Source: Mycobacterium sp. (GTDB lineage: Bacteria; Actinomycetota; Actinomycetes; Mycobacteriales; Mycobacteriaceae). From it: DNA of 64,000 bases. Made by a program: the position numbers and the translations under genes. Location of the stretch: assembly GCF_004298145.1 (NCBI RefSeq), contig NZ_SCRH01000053.1:1-64000 (forward strand). The letters run 5' to 3'. Positions 51,036-59,808 of this stretch are shown one piece after another. Position 1 is the first letter of the stretch; each line of letters begins with the position of its first letter. The notes under the pieces were generated by a model that worked only from the letters and a program-made list of their open reading frames with translations, ran no database searches and was not told where the DNA came from.

Positions 51036-52079
51036 CTACGTCACGGGGACGAGGTCGACGTCGCGCAGACCTGCAAGGCTTGCGGCGCCGCAGCCGTGCA
51101 GGCAGACCCGAAGCTCGTCGATGAATGGCTGCAGCCAATCCACAACGGCGGCGGTGGATTCGATCGCGGCCGGCAGCAGCGGCCGGGCCATCGCCACGAC
51201 ATCGGCGCCCAGCGCGATCGCCTTGGCCGCGTCCATCCCGGTGCGAATGCCACCGGAAGCCACCAACGGGATCTGCGGTAGCACCTCGCGCACCTCCACG
51301 ACCGCGCGCGCGGTGGGGATCCCCCAGTCGGCCAGATCCGGATAGCGCAGTTCGCCGTAGCGCACGAACTGTTCGACCCGTGACCACGACGTGCCGCCGG
51401 CGCCCGCCACGTCAATTCCGGAGACCGGAGGTTTGCCTTCGGCCCCAAGAAGTTCCGCGGCCGCGCGACCGATCCCATGGCCGACCTCTTTGAGCAACAC
51501 CGGATAGCCGATGGCGTCGGCCGACTCTCGCAGCCGGACCAGCGAACCGGAGAAGTCGGTGTCGCCGTCGTGCTGCATCGCTTCCTGCAGCGGATTGGTA
51601 TGCACGGCCAGCGCGTCCGCACCCACCCGATCGAGGGCCTTCGCCAGGTCCGGTACGGCCGTCTTCGCCAGTTGAGACAGACCGATGTTGCCGAACAGCA
51701 AGACATCTGGCGCGACATCGCGAACCGTGAAGCTGCCCGCGGCGCGCTCCCCCAGCGCGTCGTCCAGCATGATGCGCTGGGAGCCGAGCATCATGCCGAT
51801 GCCCAGCTGTTGCGCGGCCGCGGCCAAATTCCGGTTGATCGTCCCGGACAACTCGGCGCCTCCGGTCATCGCGCCGATGAGTATCGGATACCGCAGGTTG
51901 ACACCGAAAAACGTGGTGGACAAGTCGATATCACCCAGGCTCGTCTGAGTGAGGGCGTTATACGGCAATCGGTAGCCGTCCAGGCCCGTGGTGACACGGT
52001 CATAGCCGACCGGCTCGCTGAGACAGACATCGATGTGCCGTCGTTTGCGGTCCTTCATCGCGCCCCGGTCAGCGGTCAC
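51036..52079 (-). CDS. idi: Isopentenyl-diphosphate delta-isomerase, type II (FMN-dependent)
   Basis: This enzyme interconverts IPP and DMAPP, feeding prenyl synthesis. The 347-residue TIM-barrel flavoprotein has the N-terminal KDRKRRHIDVCLSEPV, then PILIGAMTGGAE, GIGMMLGSQR, AVHTNPLQEA, PVLLKEVGHGIG, DVAGAGGTSW and the phosphate-binding VASGGIRTG. It is unrelated to type I isomerases. The start may be 52079 or ATG 52058 (MKDRKRRH). It is divergent from mmpL, sharing the 115-base gap with operator site B, which suggests coordinated induction with crtE. Confidence 0.95.
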   Translation of the reverse strand: MTADRGAMKDRKRRHIDVCLSEPVGYDRVTTGLDGYRLPYNALTQTSLGDIDLSTTFFGVNLRYPILIGAMTGGAELSGTINRNLAAAAQQLGIGMMLGSQRIMLDDALGERAAGSFTVRDVAPDVLLFGNIGLSQLAKTAVPDLAKALDRVGADALAVHTNPLQEAMQHDGDTDFSGSLVRLRESADAIGYPVLLKEVGHGIGRAAAELLGAEGKPPVSGIDVAGAGGTSWSRVEQFVRYGELRYPDLADWGIPTARAVVEVREVLPQIPLVASGGIRTGMDAAKAIALGADVVAMARPLLPAAIESTAAVVDWLQPFIDELRVCLHGCGAASLAGLRDVDLVPVT

Positions 52080-52158
52080 CGCCGGTAAGCCCTCGCGTAC
52101 ATAATGTCCATAGTGCCCCCTGTGCGCACCGCCAGCGCGACCACGTTGCGATGCGTTA

Positions 52159-52189
52159 TTTCAGTTGATTAATGTTTAACAAACTGAAA
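52159..52189. promoter_or_regulatory. idi/mmpL operator, 31-bp AT-rich palindrome (site B)
   Basis: The arms TTTCAGTT (52159-52166) and AACTGAAA (52182-52189) are perfect eight-base inverted repeats around a core with ATTAATGTTTAA. Site A before crtE is identical at 23 of 31 positions. The site lies in the 115-base divergent gap between idi and mmpL, ending only five bases before the first possible mmpL start. It is a likely overlapping operator/promoter for both directions, and MarR is the expected binder. Confidence 0.75.
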
Positions 52190-52194
52190 GGCTT

Positions 52195-54309
52195 GTGTTC
52201 GTGGTGTGGGAACCATTGGCCAGCGCTGTGACCGGTCGGCGTTCGTGGCTGCTCGCACTGGTCACGGCCCTGTTGGGCATCGGCTTCATGGTGCTCATCG
52301 GCGGGAATGCCGCAGCAGGCCAGGCGCCGCAACCGCTTCCCAACGACTCCCAATCCGCACAGGTGAACACGCTCGCCCGACAGTTTCCCGGCGGTGACCG
52401 CGCCCCGCTGATCGTGGTGGTCAGCCGCGCCGATGGTGCGGTGCTCGGCCCTCCCGACATCGGCGCCGCGAAAGCGGCCCGCGATCGGACACAGGCCGCC
52501 GCGCAACCCGGCGCGAACGCCGGCGCCGCGCCGATCCTGTCGTCGAAGGACGGGAAGGCCGCCCTGGGCGTCGTGCCGATCAGCGCCGGCCTGTCGGGGC
52601 TCGCCCTGGGCGACACGGTCACCGCGCTGCGTACGACCGCGGCGACGGGGCTGCCTGCGGAGCTGCGGGTTCACATCACCGGCGGCCCGGCGTTCGGCGC
52701 CGACATTGCCAGCGCCTTCACCAACGCCAACGCCACCTTGCTCGCGGTGACGACGTCGGTCGTGGCGCTCCTGCTGATCGCCACCTACCGGTCCCCGGTG
52801 CTGTGGCTGGCCCCATTGCTCGTCGTCGGATTCGCCGATCGGGTCGCCGCCGCGGTCGGCACGGCGGTGGCGTCGTTGACCGGATTGAGCTTCGACGGCG
52901 CCACGTCCGGGATCACCAGCGTGCTGGTGTTCGGGGCGGGCACCAACTACGCGCTGCTGTTGATCTCTCGATATCGCCAAGAGCTTCGGCGCCATTCCGG
53001 GCACCGGGCCGCGTTGCGTCACGCCGTGCGCAGGGCGGGGCCGGCCATCGTTGCCAGCAATGCCACCGTGGTGCTGGCGCTGCTCACGCTGCTGTTCGCC
53101 GCCACCCCGAGCACGCGCAGTCTGGGCGCGCTGGCGGCGTGCGGCCTCGTGGTCGCCGCGGTTTCGGTGTTGGTGATCCTGCCGCCGTTGCTCGCCGCGG
53201 GCGGCCGGCGGTTGTTTTGGCCGTTCATTCCGCACGCAGGGGACGACGCAACCCTGGATTCCGGCGCCTGGCATCGGATCGCGGAATGGGTGGTCCGCCG
53301 TCCCGCGCTGGTTGCGGTGGCCGCGATTGCGGTCCTGGGGGCCCTGGGCGCCGGCTTGTGGGGAACCCGGATCGGGTTGTCGCAGACCGAGCAGTTCCGC
53401 GTGCACGCGGATTCGGTGTCCGGTTACGACGTTGTGGCCGAACACTTTCCGGCCGGTTTGGCCAACCCGACACTGGTCGTCGCCCCCACCGCCCACGCCT
53501 CGTCCGTACAGCGGGCAATCGGGGCCACTCCCGGCGTTGCCTCGGTGACCGAGTCCGGCCGATCGGCATCGGGGCTGACGAAGTGGTCGGTGGTGATCGA
53601 CGCACCGCCGTCGTCGAATCAGGCCTTCGGTATCATTGCCGCACTGCGGGATTCGACGCGGGCCGCCGACTCCAGCGCGCTGGTGGGCGGCGCCGACGCG
53701 CAGGCGCTCGACATTCGGGATGCGGCCACGCATGATCGCGTGCTGCTGATCCCGGCGATCCTGGCGGTCATCCTGGTCGTCCTCACCGTGTTGCTACGGT
53801 CCGCCCTTGCGCCACCGACCCTGCTGGCCGCAACGATCCTGGGCGCGCTGGCCGCGCTGGGCATGGGCGCCTGGGCGAGCATCCACGTCTTCGGCTTTCC
53901 GGCGCTGGACAACACCACCCCGTTGTTCGCCTTCCTGTTCTTGGCCGCCCTCGGCGTGGACTACACCATCTTTCTGGTCACCCGCGCCCGCGAGGAGGCC
54001 GCACCGCACGGGGCCCGCGATGGGATGGTGCGTGCCGTCTCGGCGACCGGCGGTGTAATCACCAGCGCGGGAATCGTTTTGGCCGCCGTGTTCTGCGTAC
54101 TCGGGGTGTTGCCGTTGATCGTCCTGACCCAGTTGGGGATCATCGTCGGCCTGGGCATCCTGCTCGACACCTTCGTGGTGCGCACGCTGGTCATCCCGGC
54201 GTTGTTCGCCCTCATCGGCGACCGGATCTGGTGGCCCGGCAGCCCCGTACACACCGAAACCGTTGAGCGACAAGCGGATCACGACCAACACGAACGGAGT
54301 ACACCGTGA
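52195..54309 (+). CDS. MmpL-like RND transporter of the carotenoid block
   Basis: This 704-residue MMPL-family exporter has two blocks of hydrophobic helices. The first (about 180-350) includes FGAGTNYALLLISRYRQELR. The second (about 520-690) includes ALGVDYTIFLVTRAREEAAP, with the aspartate/tyrosine relay position. It is shorter than MmpL4/5 proteins, like those found beside crt genes in corynebacteria. GTG at 52195 follows site B at once; GTG at 52201 lies nine bases after GAAAGG and may be the true start. It overlaps tspO by four bases. Export of a carotenoid or carotenoid-linked lipid is possible but unproven. Confidence 0.88.
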   Translation: MFVVWEPLASAVTGRRSWLLALVTALLGIGFMVLIGGNAAAGQAPQPLPNDSQSAQVNTLARQFPGGDRAPLIVVVSRADGAVLGPPDIGAAKAARDRTQAAAQPGANAGAAPILSSKDGKAALGVVPISAGLSGLALGDTVTALRTTAATGLPAELRVHITGGPAFGADIASAFTNANATLLAVTTSVVALLLIATYRSPVLWLAPLLVVGFADRVAAAVGTAVASLTGLSFDGATSGITSVLVFGAGTNYALLLISRYRQELRRHSGHRAALRHAVRRAGPAIVASNATVVLALLTLLFAATPSTRSLGALAACGLVVAAVSVLVILPPLLAAGGRRLFWPFIPHAGDDATLDSGAWHRIAEWVVRRPALVAVAAIAVLGALGAGLWGTRIGLSQTEQFRVHADSVSGYDVVAEHFPAGLANPTLVVAPTAHASSVQRAIGATPGVASVTESGRSASGLTKWSVVIDAPPSSNQAFGIIAALRDSTRAADSSALVGGADAQALDIRDAATHDRVLLIPAILAVILVVLTVLLRSALAPPTLLAATILGALAALGMGAWASIHVFGFPALDNTTPLFAFLFLAALGVDYTIFLVTRAREEAAPHGARDGMVRAVSATGGVITSAGIVLAAVFCVLGVLPLIVLTQLGIIVGLGILLDTFVVRTLVIPALFALIGDRIWWPGSPVHTETVERQADHDQHERSTP

Positions 54310-54785
54310 ACAAGTCGATATTGGGCGCGAGCGCCCTGGCCGTCGCCGCAGCCGCCGGCGCAGGCAGCGTCGCCAGCGCCAACGCCGCCTCGCGCTGGTA
54401 TTCACGGCTTCGCAAGCCCGCATACCAGCCGCCCCGCGCCGCCTTTCCCACCGTGTGGACCGGGCTCTACGTGGACATCGCGGCCACGTCGGCGGTGGCT
54501 ATCGACCGGTTGCGCACAACCGGGCGGCATGACAGGGCGCGTAGCTACGCCGCGGCACTGGCGGTGAATCTGCTCCTCAACGCGGGGTGGAGTTGGCTTT
54601 TCTTTCGGTACCACAAGCTCGGCGCGGCCGCGGTCGGTGCCGCGGCGCTGACGGCCTCCAGCGCCGACCTGGTCAGGCGCACCGCCGAAGCCACCCCGCG
54701 GGGCGGGCTGGCGCTCCTGCCTTACCCGGTGTGGTGCGGCTTTGCGACCGTCCTGTCCGCCCACATCTGGCGGCTCAATCGTTAG
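54306..54785 (+). CDS. tspO: TspO/MBR-family membrane protein
   Basis: This 159-residue protein has five predicted helices. TspO proteins bind porphyrins and cholesterol-like ligands and affect light- and oxygen-regulated tetrapyrrole and carotenoid genes in some bacteria. Conserved features are WYSRLRKPAYQPPRAAFPTV then WTGLY, NLLLNAGWSWLFF and LLPYPVWCGFATVL. GTG at 54306 overlaps the mmpL stop (GTGA). It is followed by the photolyase gene after 12 bases, placing it in a light-linked operon. Confidence 0.9.
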   Translation: MNKSILGASALAVAAAAGAGSVASANAASRWYSRLRKPAYQPPRAAFPTVWTGLYVDIAATSAVAIDRLRTTGRHDRARSYAAALAVNLLLNAGWSWLFFRYHKLGAAAVGAAALTASSADLVRRTAEATPRGGLALLPYPVWCGFATVLSAHIWRLNR

Positions 54786-54797
54786 GGGGGTCGAATA

Positions 54798-56126
54798 ATG
54801 CCCGCGCTGTTGTGGTTTCGCCGCGATCTGCGGTTGCGTGATCACCCGGCGTTGGTCGCCGCGGCCGAGAGCGACGAAGTGCTCGCCTGCTTTGTGCTCG
54901 ATCCGCGTCTGGAAAGGTCGTCGGGACGGCGTCGGCTGCAGTTCTTGGGTGACTCACTGCGGCGGGTACGCGACGATCTGGACGGTCGGCTGCTCGTCGT
55001 CCGCGGGCGGCCCGACACACAAATTCCGCGCATCGCCAAGGAGATCGGCGCGTCGTCGGTGCACATCTCGCAGGACTTCGCACCGTTCGGCAAGCGCCGG
55101 GACGAACGGGTGCGGGCCGCATTGGGCGCGGTCCCGCTGGTGGCGACGGGGTCGCCCTATCTCGTGTCGCCCGGGCGCATCACCAAGCCGGATGGCTCGC
55201 CCTACAAGGTGTTCACGCCGTTTCTGCGGCAGTGGCACAAGGCCGGTTGGCGGGCACCGGCGAAATCCAGCGCCGCCTCCGCGCGCTGGCTCGATCCGGC
55301 AGGGCTACGGATCAAACACTGCGAAATCCCCGACCCCGGCGCCCCACTCGAAGTGGCCGCCGGTGAGGCGGCGGCGCACAAACAGTGGAGCTCGTTCGTG
55401 CACAACGCATTGAGAAGCTACGACGACGACCGCGACAGGCCTGACCTTCAGGGCACCAGCCGGATGTCGGCGCACCTGAAGTTCGGCACCATCCACCCCC
55501 GCACCCTCGCTGCCGACCTGGACCTACGCGGTGGTGGGGCGCAAGCGTACCTGCGGGAGTTGGCTTTTCGCGATTTCTACGCCGATGTGCTGCACCACTG
55601 GCCGGCGAGCGCGTGGCGCAACTGGAACGGCGATTTCGACGGTATCCGCACCGACTCCGGCGCCGAGGCCAAGCGCCGCTTCGAGGCGTGGAAGGCCGGC
55701 GAAACCGGATTTCCCTTCGTCGACGCCGGGATGCGTCAGCTGCGCGAGACCGGATTCATGCATAACCGGGTGCGGATGATCGTCGCGTCATTTCTGGTCA
55801 AGGACCTTCATCTGCCATGGCAGTGGGGCGCCGAATGGTTTTTGGACCAGCTCGTGGACGGGGACATGGCGAACAACCAGCATGGTTGGCAGTGGTGCGC
55901 GGGCTGCGGCACCGATGCCGCGCCCTACTTCCGGGTGTTCAACCCGAACACGCAGGGCGAAAAGTTCGACCCCACAGGCGATTACATCCGCCGTTGGGTG
56001 CCCGAATTGCGCTCGGCCGACGACGCACACCTGCGCAGGGGCGAGCGGCCGGACGGCTACCCGGCGCCGATCGTCGACCACGCCGCCGAGCGCGCCGAGG
56101 CGCTGCGGCGTTATCAAAGCATCTGA
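54798..56126 (+). CDS. phr: Deoxyribodipyrimidine photolyase (class I)
   Basis: This blue-light DNA repair enzyme reverses cyclobutane pyrimidine dimers using FADH- and an antenna cofactor. The 442-residue protein has the N-terminal antenna domain ALLWFRRDLRLRDHPALVAA. The C-terminal FAD domain contains FRDFYADVLHHWP, GFPFVDAGMRQLRETGFMHN, WQWCAGCGTDAAPYFRVFNP and YIRRWVPEL. ATG at 54798 is used. It is the last gene of mmpL-tspO-phr. The 170 bases after it show no gene; a 30-codon minus-strand frame (MTLLEDLLADLHGARGFSD) is too short to interpret. Confidence 0.96.
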   Translation: MPALLWFRRDLRLRDHPALVAAAESDEVLACFVLDPRLERSSGRRRLQFLGDSLRRVRDDLDGRLLVVRGRPDTQIPRIAKEIGASSVHISQDFAPFGKRRDERVRAALGAVPLVATGSPYLVSPGRITKPDGSPYKVFTPFLRQWHKAGWRAPAKSSAASARWLDPAGLRIKHCEIPDPGAPLEVAAGEAAAHKQWSSFVHNALRSYDDDRDRPDLQGTSRMSAHLKFGTIHPRTLAADLDLRGGGAQAYLRELAFRDFYADVLHHWPASAWRNWNGDFDGIRTDSGAEAKRRFEAWKAGETGFPFVDAGMRQLRETGFMHNRVRMIVASFLVKDLHLPWQWGAEWFLDQLVDGDMANNQHGWQWCAGCGTDAAPYFRVFNPNTQGEKFDPTGDYIRRWVPELRSADDAHLRRGERPDGYPAPIVDHAAERAEALRRYQSI

Positions 56127-56296
56127 GCCGACAGGTTGCCGGTGACCGCGTCCGAGAACCCACGTGCACCGTGCAAATCCGCTAGCAGATCCTCAAGCAG
56201 AGTCATGGTGCCGCCAGGGTGCCGATGCGGCACGAACGTCGATGCGGGCGACGTCAATTTCCATTTCAAGTTCGACGAGCACCCGCTACCAAATAG

Positions 56297-57034
56297 CTAG
56301 CGGGAAGCCTTTTTACGTTCGATGTCGGCCAGGGCCGCGGCCAGTTCGGCGCGCTGCGCGGCCGAGCTCTCCCAGGAGAGCTGGCGGTTCTTGACCACCT
56401 TGGCCGGCGCGCCGACCGCGATCGAGTAGTCCGGAATCACACCGCGGACCACCGCATGCGATCCCAGCACGCAGCCGCGTCCGACGGACGTGCCGCGCAG
56501 CACCGACACCTTGACGCCCACCCAGGTGTCCGGGCCGATCCGCACCGGGGACTTGACGATGCCCTGGTCCTTGATCGGCAAGTCGATGTTGTCCATGCGG
56601 TGGTCGAAATCGCAGACATAGCACCAGTCGGCCATCAACACCGAATCGCCGAGCTCGATGTCGAGGTAGGCGTTGATGACGTTGTCGCGACCCAGCACCA
56701 CCTTGTCGCCGAACCGCAGCGAGCCCTCGTGCGCCCGGATGGTGTTCTTGTCGCCGATGTGGACCCAGCGACCGATCTCGAGCTGCGCGAGCTCAGGCGT
56801 GGCGTGGATCTCTACGCCCTTGCCGAGAAACACCATCCCGCGGGTGATGATGTGCGGGTTGGCCAGCTTGAACTTCAGCAGCCGCCAGTAGCGCACCAGA
56901 TACCAGGGGGTGTACGCGCGGTTGCGCAGCACCCATTTCAGCGAGGCCACCGTGAGGAATTTGGCCTGGCGCGGGTCGCGCAGGTTCGATCCACGCCAGC
57001 GGCGGTGGACCGGGGCGCCCCACATGCTCGTCAT
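56297..57034 (-). CDS. Left-handed beta-helix acyltransferase (Rv3034c-like)
   Basis: This 245-residue hexapeptide-repeat protein fits the O-acetyl/acyltransferase superfamily. Repeats include FLGKGVEIHATPELAQLEIG, IGDKNTIRAHEG, VVLGRDNVINAYLDIELGDS and VRIGPDTWVGVKVSVLRGTS. The end VVRGVIPDYSIAVGAPAKVV is the usual cap before a C-terminal helix. Rv3034c belongs to the methylglucose lipopolysaccharide gene set and is proposed to acylate the polysaccharide; this is inferred here. ATG at 57034 is chosen; the start could be further upstream. Confidence 0.88.
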   Translation of the reverse strand: MTSMWGAPVHRRWRGSNLRDPRQAKFLTVASLKWVLRNRAYTPWYLVRYWRLLKFKLANPHIITRGMVFLGKGVEIHATPELAQLEIGRWVHIGDKNTIRAHEGSLRFGDKVVLGRDNVINAYLDIELGDSVLMADWCYVCDFDHRMDNIDLPIKDQGIVKSPVRIGPDTWVGVKVSVLRGTSVGRGCVLGSHAVVRGVIPDYSIAVGAPAKVVKNRQLSWESSAAQRAELAAALADIERKKASR

Positions 57035-57051
57035 GGCCGGAAAGCCTAACC

Positions 57052-57146
57052 CGGCGACGATGCACGCCGGTACGGCGGGCTGAGGAGCCGGGCAATCCAA
57101 CACAGCCGGCGACGATGCGCGCCGGTACGGCGGCCTGAGGAGCGGC
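57052..57146. repeat. Two 55-bp-spaced copies of the GAGGAG-type dispersed element
   Basis: Copies starting at 57052 and 57107 share CGGCGACGATGC-CGCCGGTACGGCGG-CTGAGGAGC. The first continues CCGGGCAATCC, like the copies at 60997-61112 on the other strand and the shorter element before leuB. They lie between the divergent Rv3034c- and Rv3035-like genes. Confidence 0.75.
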
Positions 57147-57262
57147 CGATCGGACGCGCATAGATCGGGACGGGTTACCCTCACCTGTACTCAATCGCCG
57201 CTCATGCCGCACGGCCGGGTCACCCCGGGCGGACCGCGTCGGAAGAAGGATTTGGGAACCAG

Positions 57263-58585
57263 GTGCTGGCCGGACATCTCCCGCGTGGGCTTCGGCGTTG
57301 CTCATCTGTGCTGCTGGCGGCGGTGATCACGGCCGGGGTCAACGCGTGCGGCAACACCGACTCGTGGGTCGACGCGTCGGCCGCGCAGGGATGGCCGGCG
57401 CAATTCGCCGACGCCGCCAACAGCAGCTACACCGCCACCGGCGGGGCCGCCAAGCTGTCGTTGCAGTGGACCCGGTCGGTCAAGGGAAGCCTGGGGGCCG
57501 GGCCGGCGCTCAGTGCGCGCGGCTATCTGGCACTCAACGCCCAGACGTCGGCGGGTTGCTCGCTGATGGAGTGGGAAAACAACAACAACGGGCGGCAGCG
57601 CTGGTGTGTGCGGTTGTTCCAGGGCGGCGGCTTCGGCGGTCCCCTGCTCGACGGTTTCGACAACCTGTACGTCGGTCAGCCCGGAGCGTTCCTGTCTTTC
57701 CCGATAACCCAGTGGACGCGGTGGCGCCAGCCGGTGATCGGCATGCCCACGACGCCGCGGTTCCTGGGGAATGGCGAGCTGCTCGTCGCCACGCACCTGG
57801 GGCAGGTGCTGGTTTTCGACGCCCATCGCGGCCAGGTGGTGAGCAGCCCACTCGACCTGGTGGACGGTATCGATCCCACCGATGCGCTGCGCGGGCTGGC
57901 CGATTGCGCACCGGCCCGCCAGGGCTGCCCGGTGGCGGCGGCCCCCGCCTTCTCGGCGGCCAACGGGGTGGCGGTGCTCGGCGTCTGGCAGCCGGGGGCT
58001 CCCGCCGCGGTTCTGGTGGGGCTGAAGTACCACCCGGGGCAGAGCCCGCTGCTGACCAAGGAGTGGACCAGCGACGCCGTGGGCGCCGGCGTGATCGCCA
58101 GCCCGGTGCTGTCGGCCGACGGGTCGACCGTCTATGTCAACGGCCGCGACCAGCGCCTGTGGGCACTACGCGCCGCGGACGCGAAGGTGAAGTGGTCGGC
58201 GCCGCTGGGATTCCTGGCGCAGACTCCCCCCGCCGTCACGCCGCAGGGGCTGATCGTGTCGGGCGGTGGGCCCGACACCCGGCTGGTCGCGTTCAAGGAC
58301 GCCGGTGACCACGCCGATCAGGTGTGGCGCCGCGACGACGTCGTCCCCCTGTCGTCCTCCAGCCTGGCCGGGGCCGGTGTCGGCTACACGGTGGTCAGCG
58401 GGCCGCCGGCCAATGGCGCACCCGGGATGTCGGTGCTGGTCTTCGATCCGGGTGACGGCCACACGCTGAACAGCTATGAGCTGCCGGCGGCCACCGGGTA
58501 CCCCCTGGGGGCCGCGGTCGGCACCGACCGCCGGGTGGTGGCCGCCACCAGCGACGGCCAGATCTACGGTTTCGCGCCGGCCTGA
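57263..58585 (+). CDS. Exported PQQ/WD40-like beta-propeller protein (Rv3035-like)
   Basis: This 440-residue protein has a basic start, a hydrophobic segment (SVLLAAVITAGVNA) and a cysteine at 29, which may be a weak lipobox (VNAC) or follow an ordinary signal peptide. The rest is built of PQQ-like blades: GPALSARGYLALNAQTS, GELLVATHLGQVLVFDAHRG, SPVLSADGSTVYVNGRDQRL then WALRA, and a final GTDRRVVAATSDGQIYGF. No enzyme residues are evident; a binding or scaffold role outside the membrane is likely. GTG at 57263 is used. Confidence 0.8.
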   Translation: MLAGHLPRGLRRCSSVLLAAVITAGVNACGNTDSWVDASAAQGWPAQFADAANSSYTATGGAAKLSLQWTRSVKGSLGAGPALSARGYLALNAQTSAGCSLMEWENNNNGRQRWCVRLFQGGGFGGPLLDGFDNLYVGQPGAFLSFPITQWTRWRQPVIGMPTTPRFLGNGELLVATHLGQVLVFDAHRGQVVSSPLDLVDGIDPTDALRGLADCAPARQGCPVAAAPAFSAANGVAVLGVWQPGAPAAVLVGLKYHPGQSPLLTKEWTSDAVGAGVIASPVLSADGSTVYVNGRDQRLWALRAADAKVKWSAPLGFLAQTPPAVTPQGLIVSGGGPDTRLVAFKDAGDHADQVWRRDDVVPLSSSSLAGAGVGYTVVSGPPANGAPGMSVLVFDPGDGHTLNSYELPAATGYPLGAAVGTDRRVVAATSDGQIYGFAPA

Positions 58586-58600
58586 CCGGGACACACTCCC

Positions 58601-58993
58601 GTGGTGCCGATCGACGACCCAACAGCGCAGGGCGCCGAGACCACCAACACAGCGGCGGGCCGCCGCACCAACACGGCCGACATCGTGGCGACACTCGTCT
58701 TGCTGGTCATCCACGGAGGCCTGTTCGGGGCGACCTTCGTCGTGCTTGGCCTGCTCGTGATGAGCACCGACCCGTGCGGCTATCAGACGTGCGGCGATCC
58801 CGCCTGGATCGACCGGGCCATGGACCTGGGCACCTGGGGCGGTGCCACCGTGTTAGTCGTCGACGTCGTGGTCGCCGTGTATCTGCTGGTGCGCAAGAGA
58901 ACGGCCTTCTTCGTCCCGATCATCGGTTGCGTCGCGCAGGTGGCGTTGGCGGCCGTGGCCGTGGCGATCGAGTTGCGGGCCGGGCCGGTCTGA
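58601..58993 (+). CDS. Small three-helix membrane protein of unknown function
   Basis: This 130-residue protein has a hydrophilic, threonine-rich N-terminus of about 25 residues and three hydrophobic helices (about 28-53, 77-96 and 102-124). A short loop with two cysteines (TDPCGYQTCGDPAWID) lies between helices one and two and would face outside if the N-terminus is inside. GTG at 58601 or 58604 starts it. It follows the propeller gene by 15 bases and may be cotranscribed. I do not recognise a named family. Confidence 0.7.
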   Translation: MVPIDDPTAQGAETTNTAAGRRTNTADIVATLVLLVIHGGLFGATFVVLGLLVMSTDPCGYQTCGDPAWIDRAMDLGTWGGATVLVVDVVVAVYLLVRKRTAFFVPIIGCVAQVALAAVAVAIELRAGPV

Positions 58994-59052
58994 GCCCAGG
59001 TCCGAAGGTGGCGACCCGCTGTACCCGACTACGCCGCGCTTGCGATCGCCAC

Positions 59053-59736
59053 TCAGATGGCCAGCGGTGGGATGGCGTTACGTGGTACCTGCGCCTGTGC
59101 CGGCCCGCCGAACGCCGGCAGCATCTCGCCGGGGGCGAAGTAGAAGATCAGCTGATCATCGGTGATGGCGAAGTTCTGATAGTGCGACGGGTCATGGCCC
59201 GTGGACGGCAAAATCGCGGCACCCAAAGGGGTTTGACGTTCCAAGTCGCGCTGGACGATCGGGAAGATGGCATCCAGCGGCGTAGCGCCCGGGGGGAACA
59301 GGTTGTCGAAGGTGATGGGCTGCTTCGTGCCGAGGTTGTAGTTGAACGCCTTGTACCAGATCGACGAACGCGTACCCCCGACATCCTGGAAGAACTTGAG
59401 CACAACGCTGCGGGTGTTGTGTGGCGGCTGGCCGGCGCTGTGCTGGTCGGTGGTGGCCTCTAATTGGTAGGGCTGGTCACGGCCCCCGGAACTCTGCGCG
59501 ACGTTGACGAAGCCGTCCCGGTTTTGGGTGATGTAGTCGGTCAGGGCTTGCTGGTCCGGGTAGTCGGTGGGAAACGTCATGTTGAGCATGTAGTTGACCC
59601 CGGTGGCGTGCACGCGACACATCTGGCCGGCCTCGACGCTGCCGCCCAAGCTGGCACACGACGCTGGCGCGGCCGCGGCGGGCCAACCCAACAACGCCGC
59701 CGGTACCAGCAGCGCAGCGGCTATCAGATAACGCAT
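59053..59736 (-). CDS. Secreted DUF3298-type protein (Rv3036c/TB22.2-like)
   Basis: This 227-residue protein has a clear signal peptide (MRYLIAAALLVPAALLG, cleavage near AAA-APA). The mature part resembles DUF3298/RsiV-like proteins: NYMLNMTFPTDYPDQQALTD, SSIWYKAFNYNLGTKQPITF then DNLFPPG, and the C-terminal FAITDDQLIFYFAPGEML. Two cysteines near the mature N-terminus may pair. TB22.2 is a secreted antigen in M. tuberculosis with suggested esterase activity; function is not evident from sequence. It converges on the small membrane protein gene. Confidence 0.85.
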   Translation of the reverse strand: MRYLIAAALLVPAALLGWPAAAAPASCASLGGSVEAGQMCRVHATGVNYMLNMTFPTDYPDQQALTDYITQNRDGFVNVAQSSGGRDQPYQLEATTDQHSAGQPPHNTRSVVLKFFQDVGGTRSSIWYKAFNYNLGTKQPITFDNLFPPGATPLDAIFPIVQRDLERQTPLGAAILPSTGHDPSHYQNFAITDDQLIFYFAPGEMLPAFGGPAQAQVPRNAIPPLAI

Positions 59737-59808
59737 CGTGGAATTGTCCTCGCAAACTAACCGGGGCGGGGGTGACCGGAAAAGTAACCGCCGCCAGCGT
59801 ACCCGGCG

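Noticed and set aside
52215..53733. Long minus-strand frame opposite the carotenoid-block mmpL
   Set aside because: Low-complexity Arg/Gly/Gln translation, a codon-bias shadow.
53961..54451. Minus-strand frames opposite the mmpL/tspO junction
   Set aside because: Shadows of two overlapping, clearly recognised membrane protein genes.
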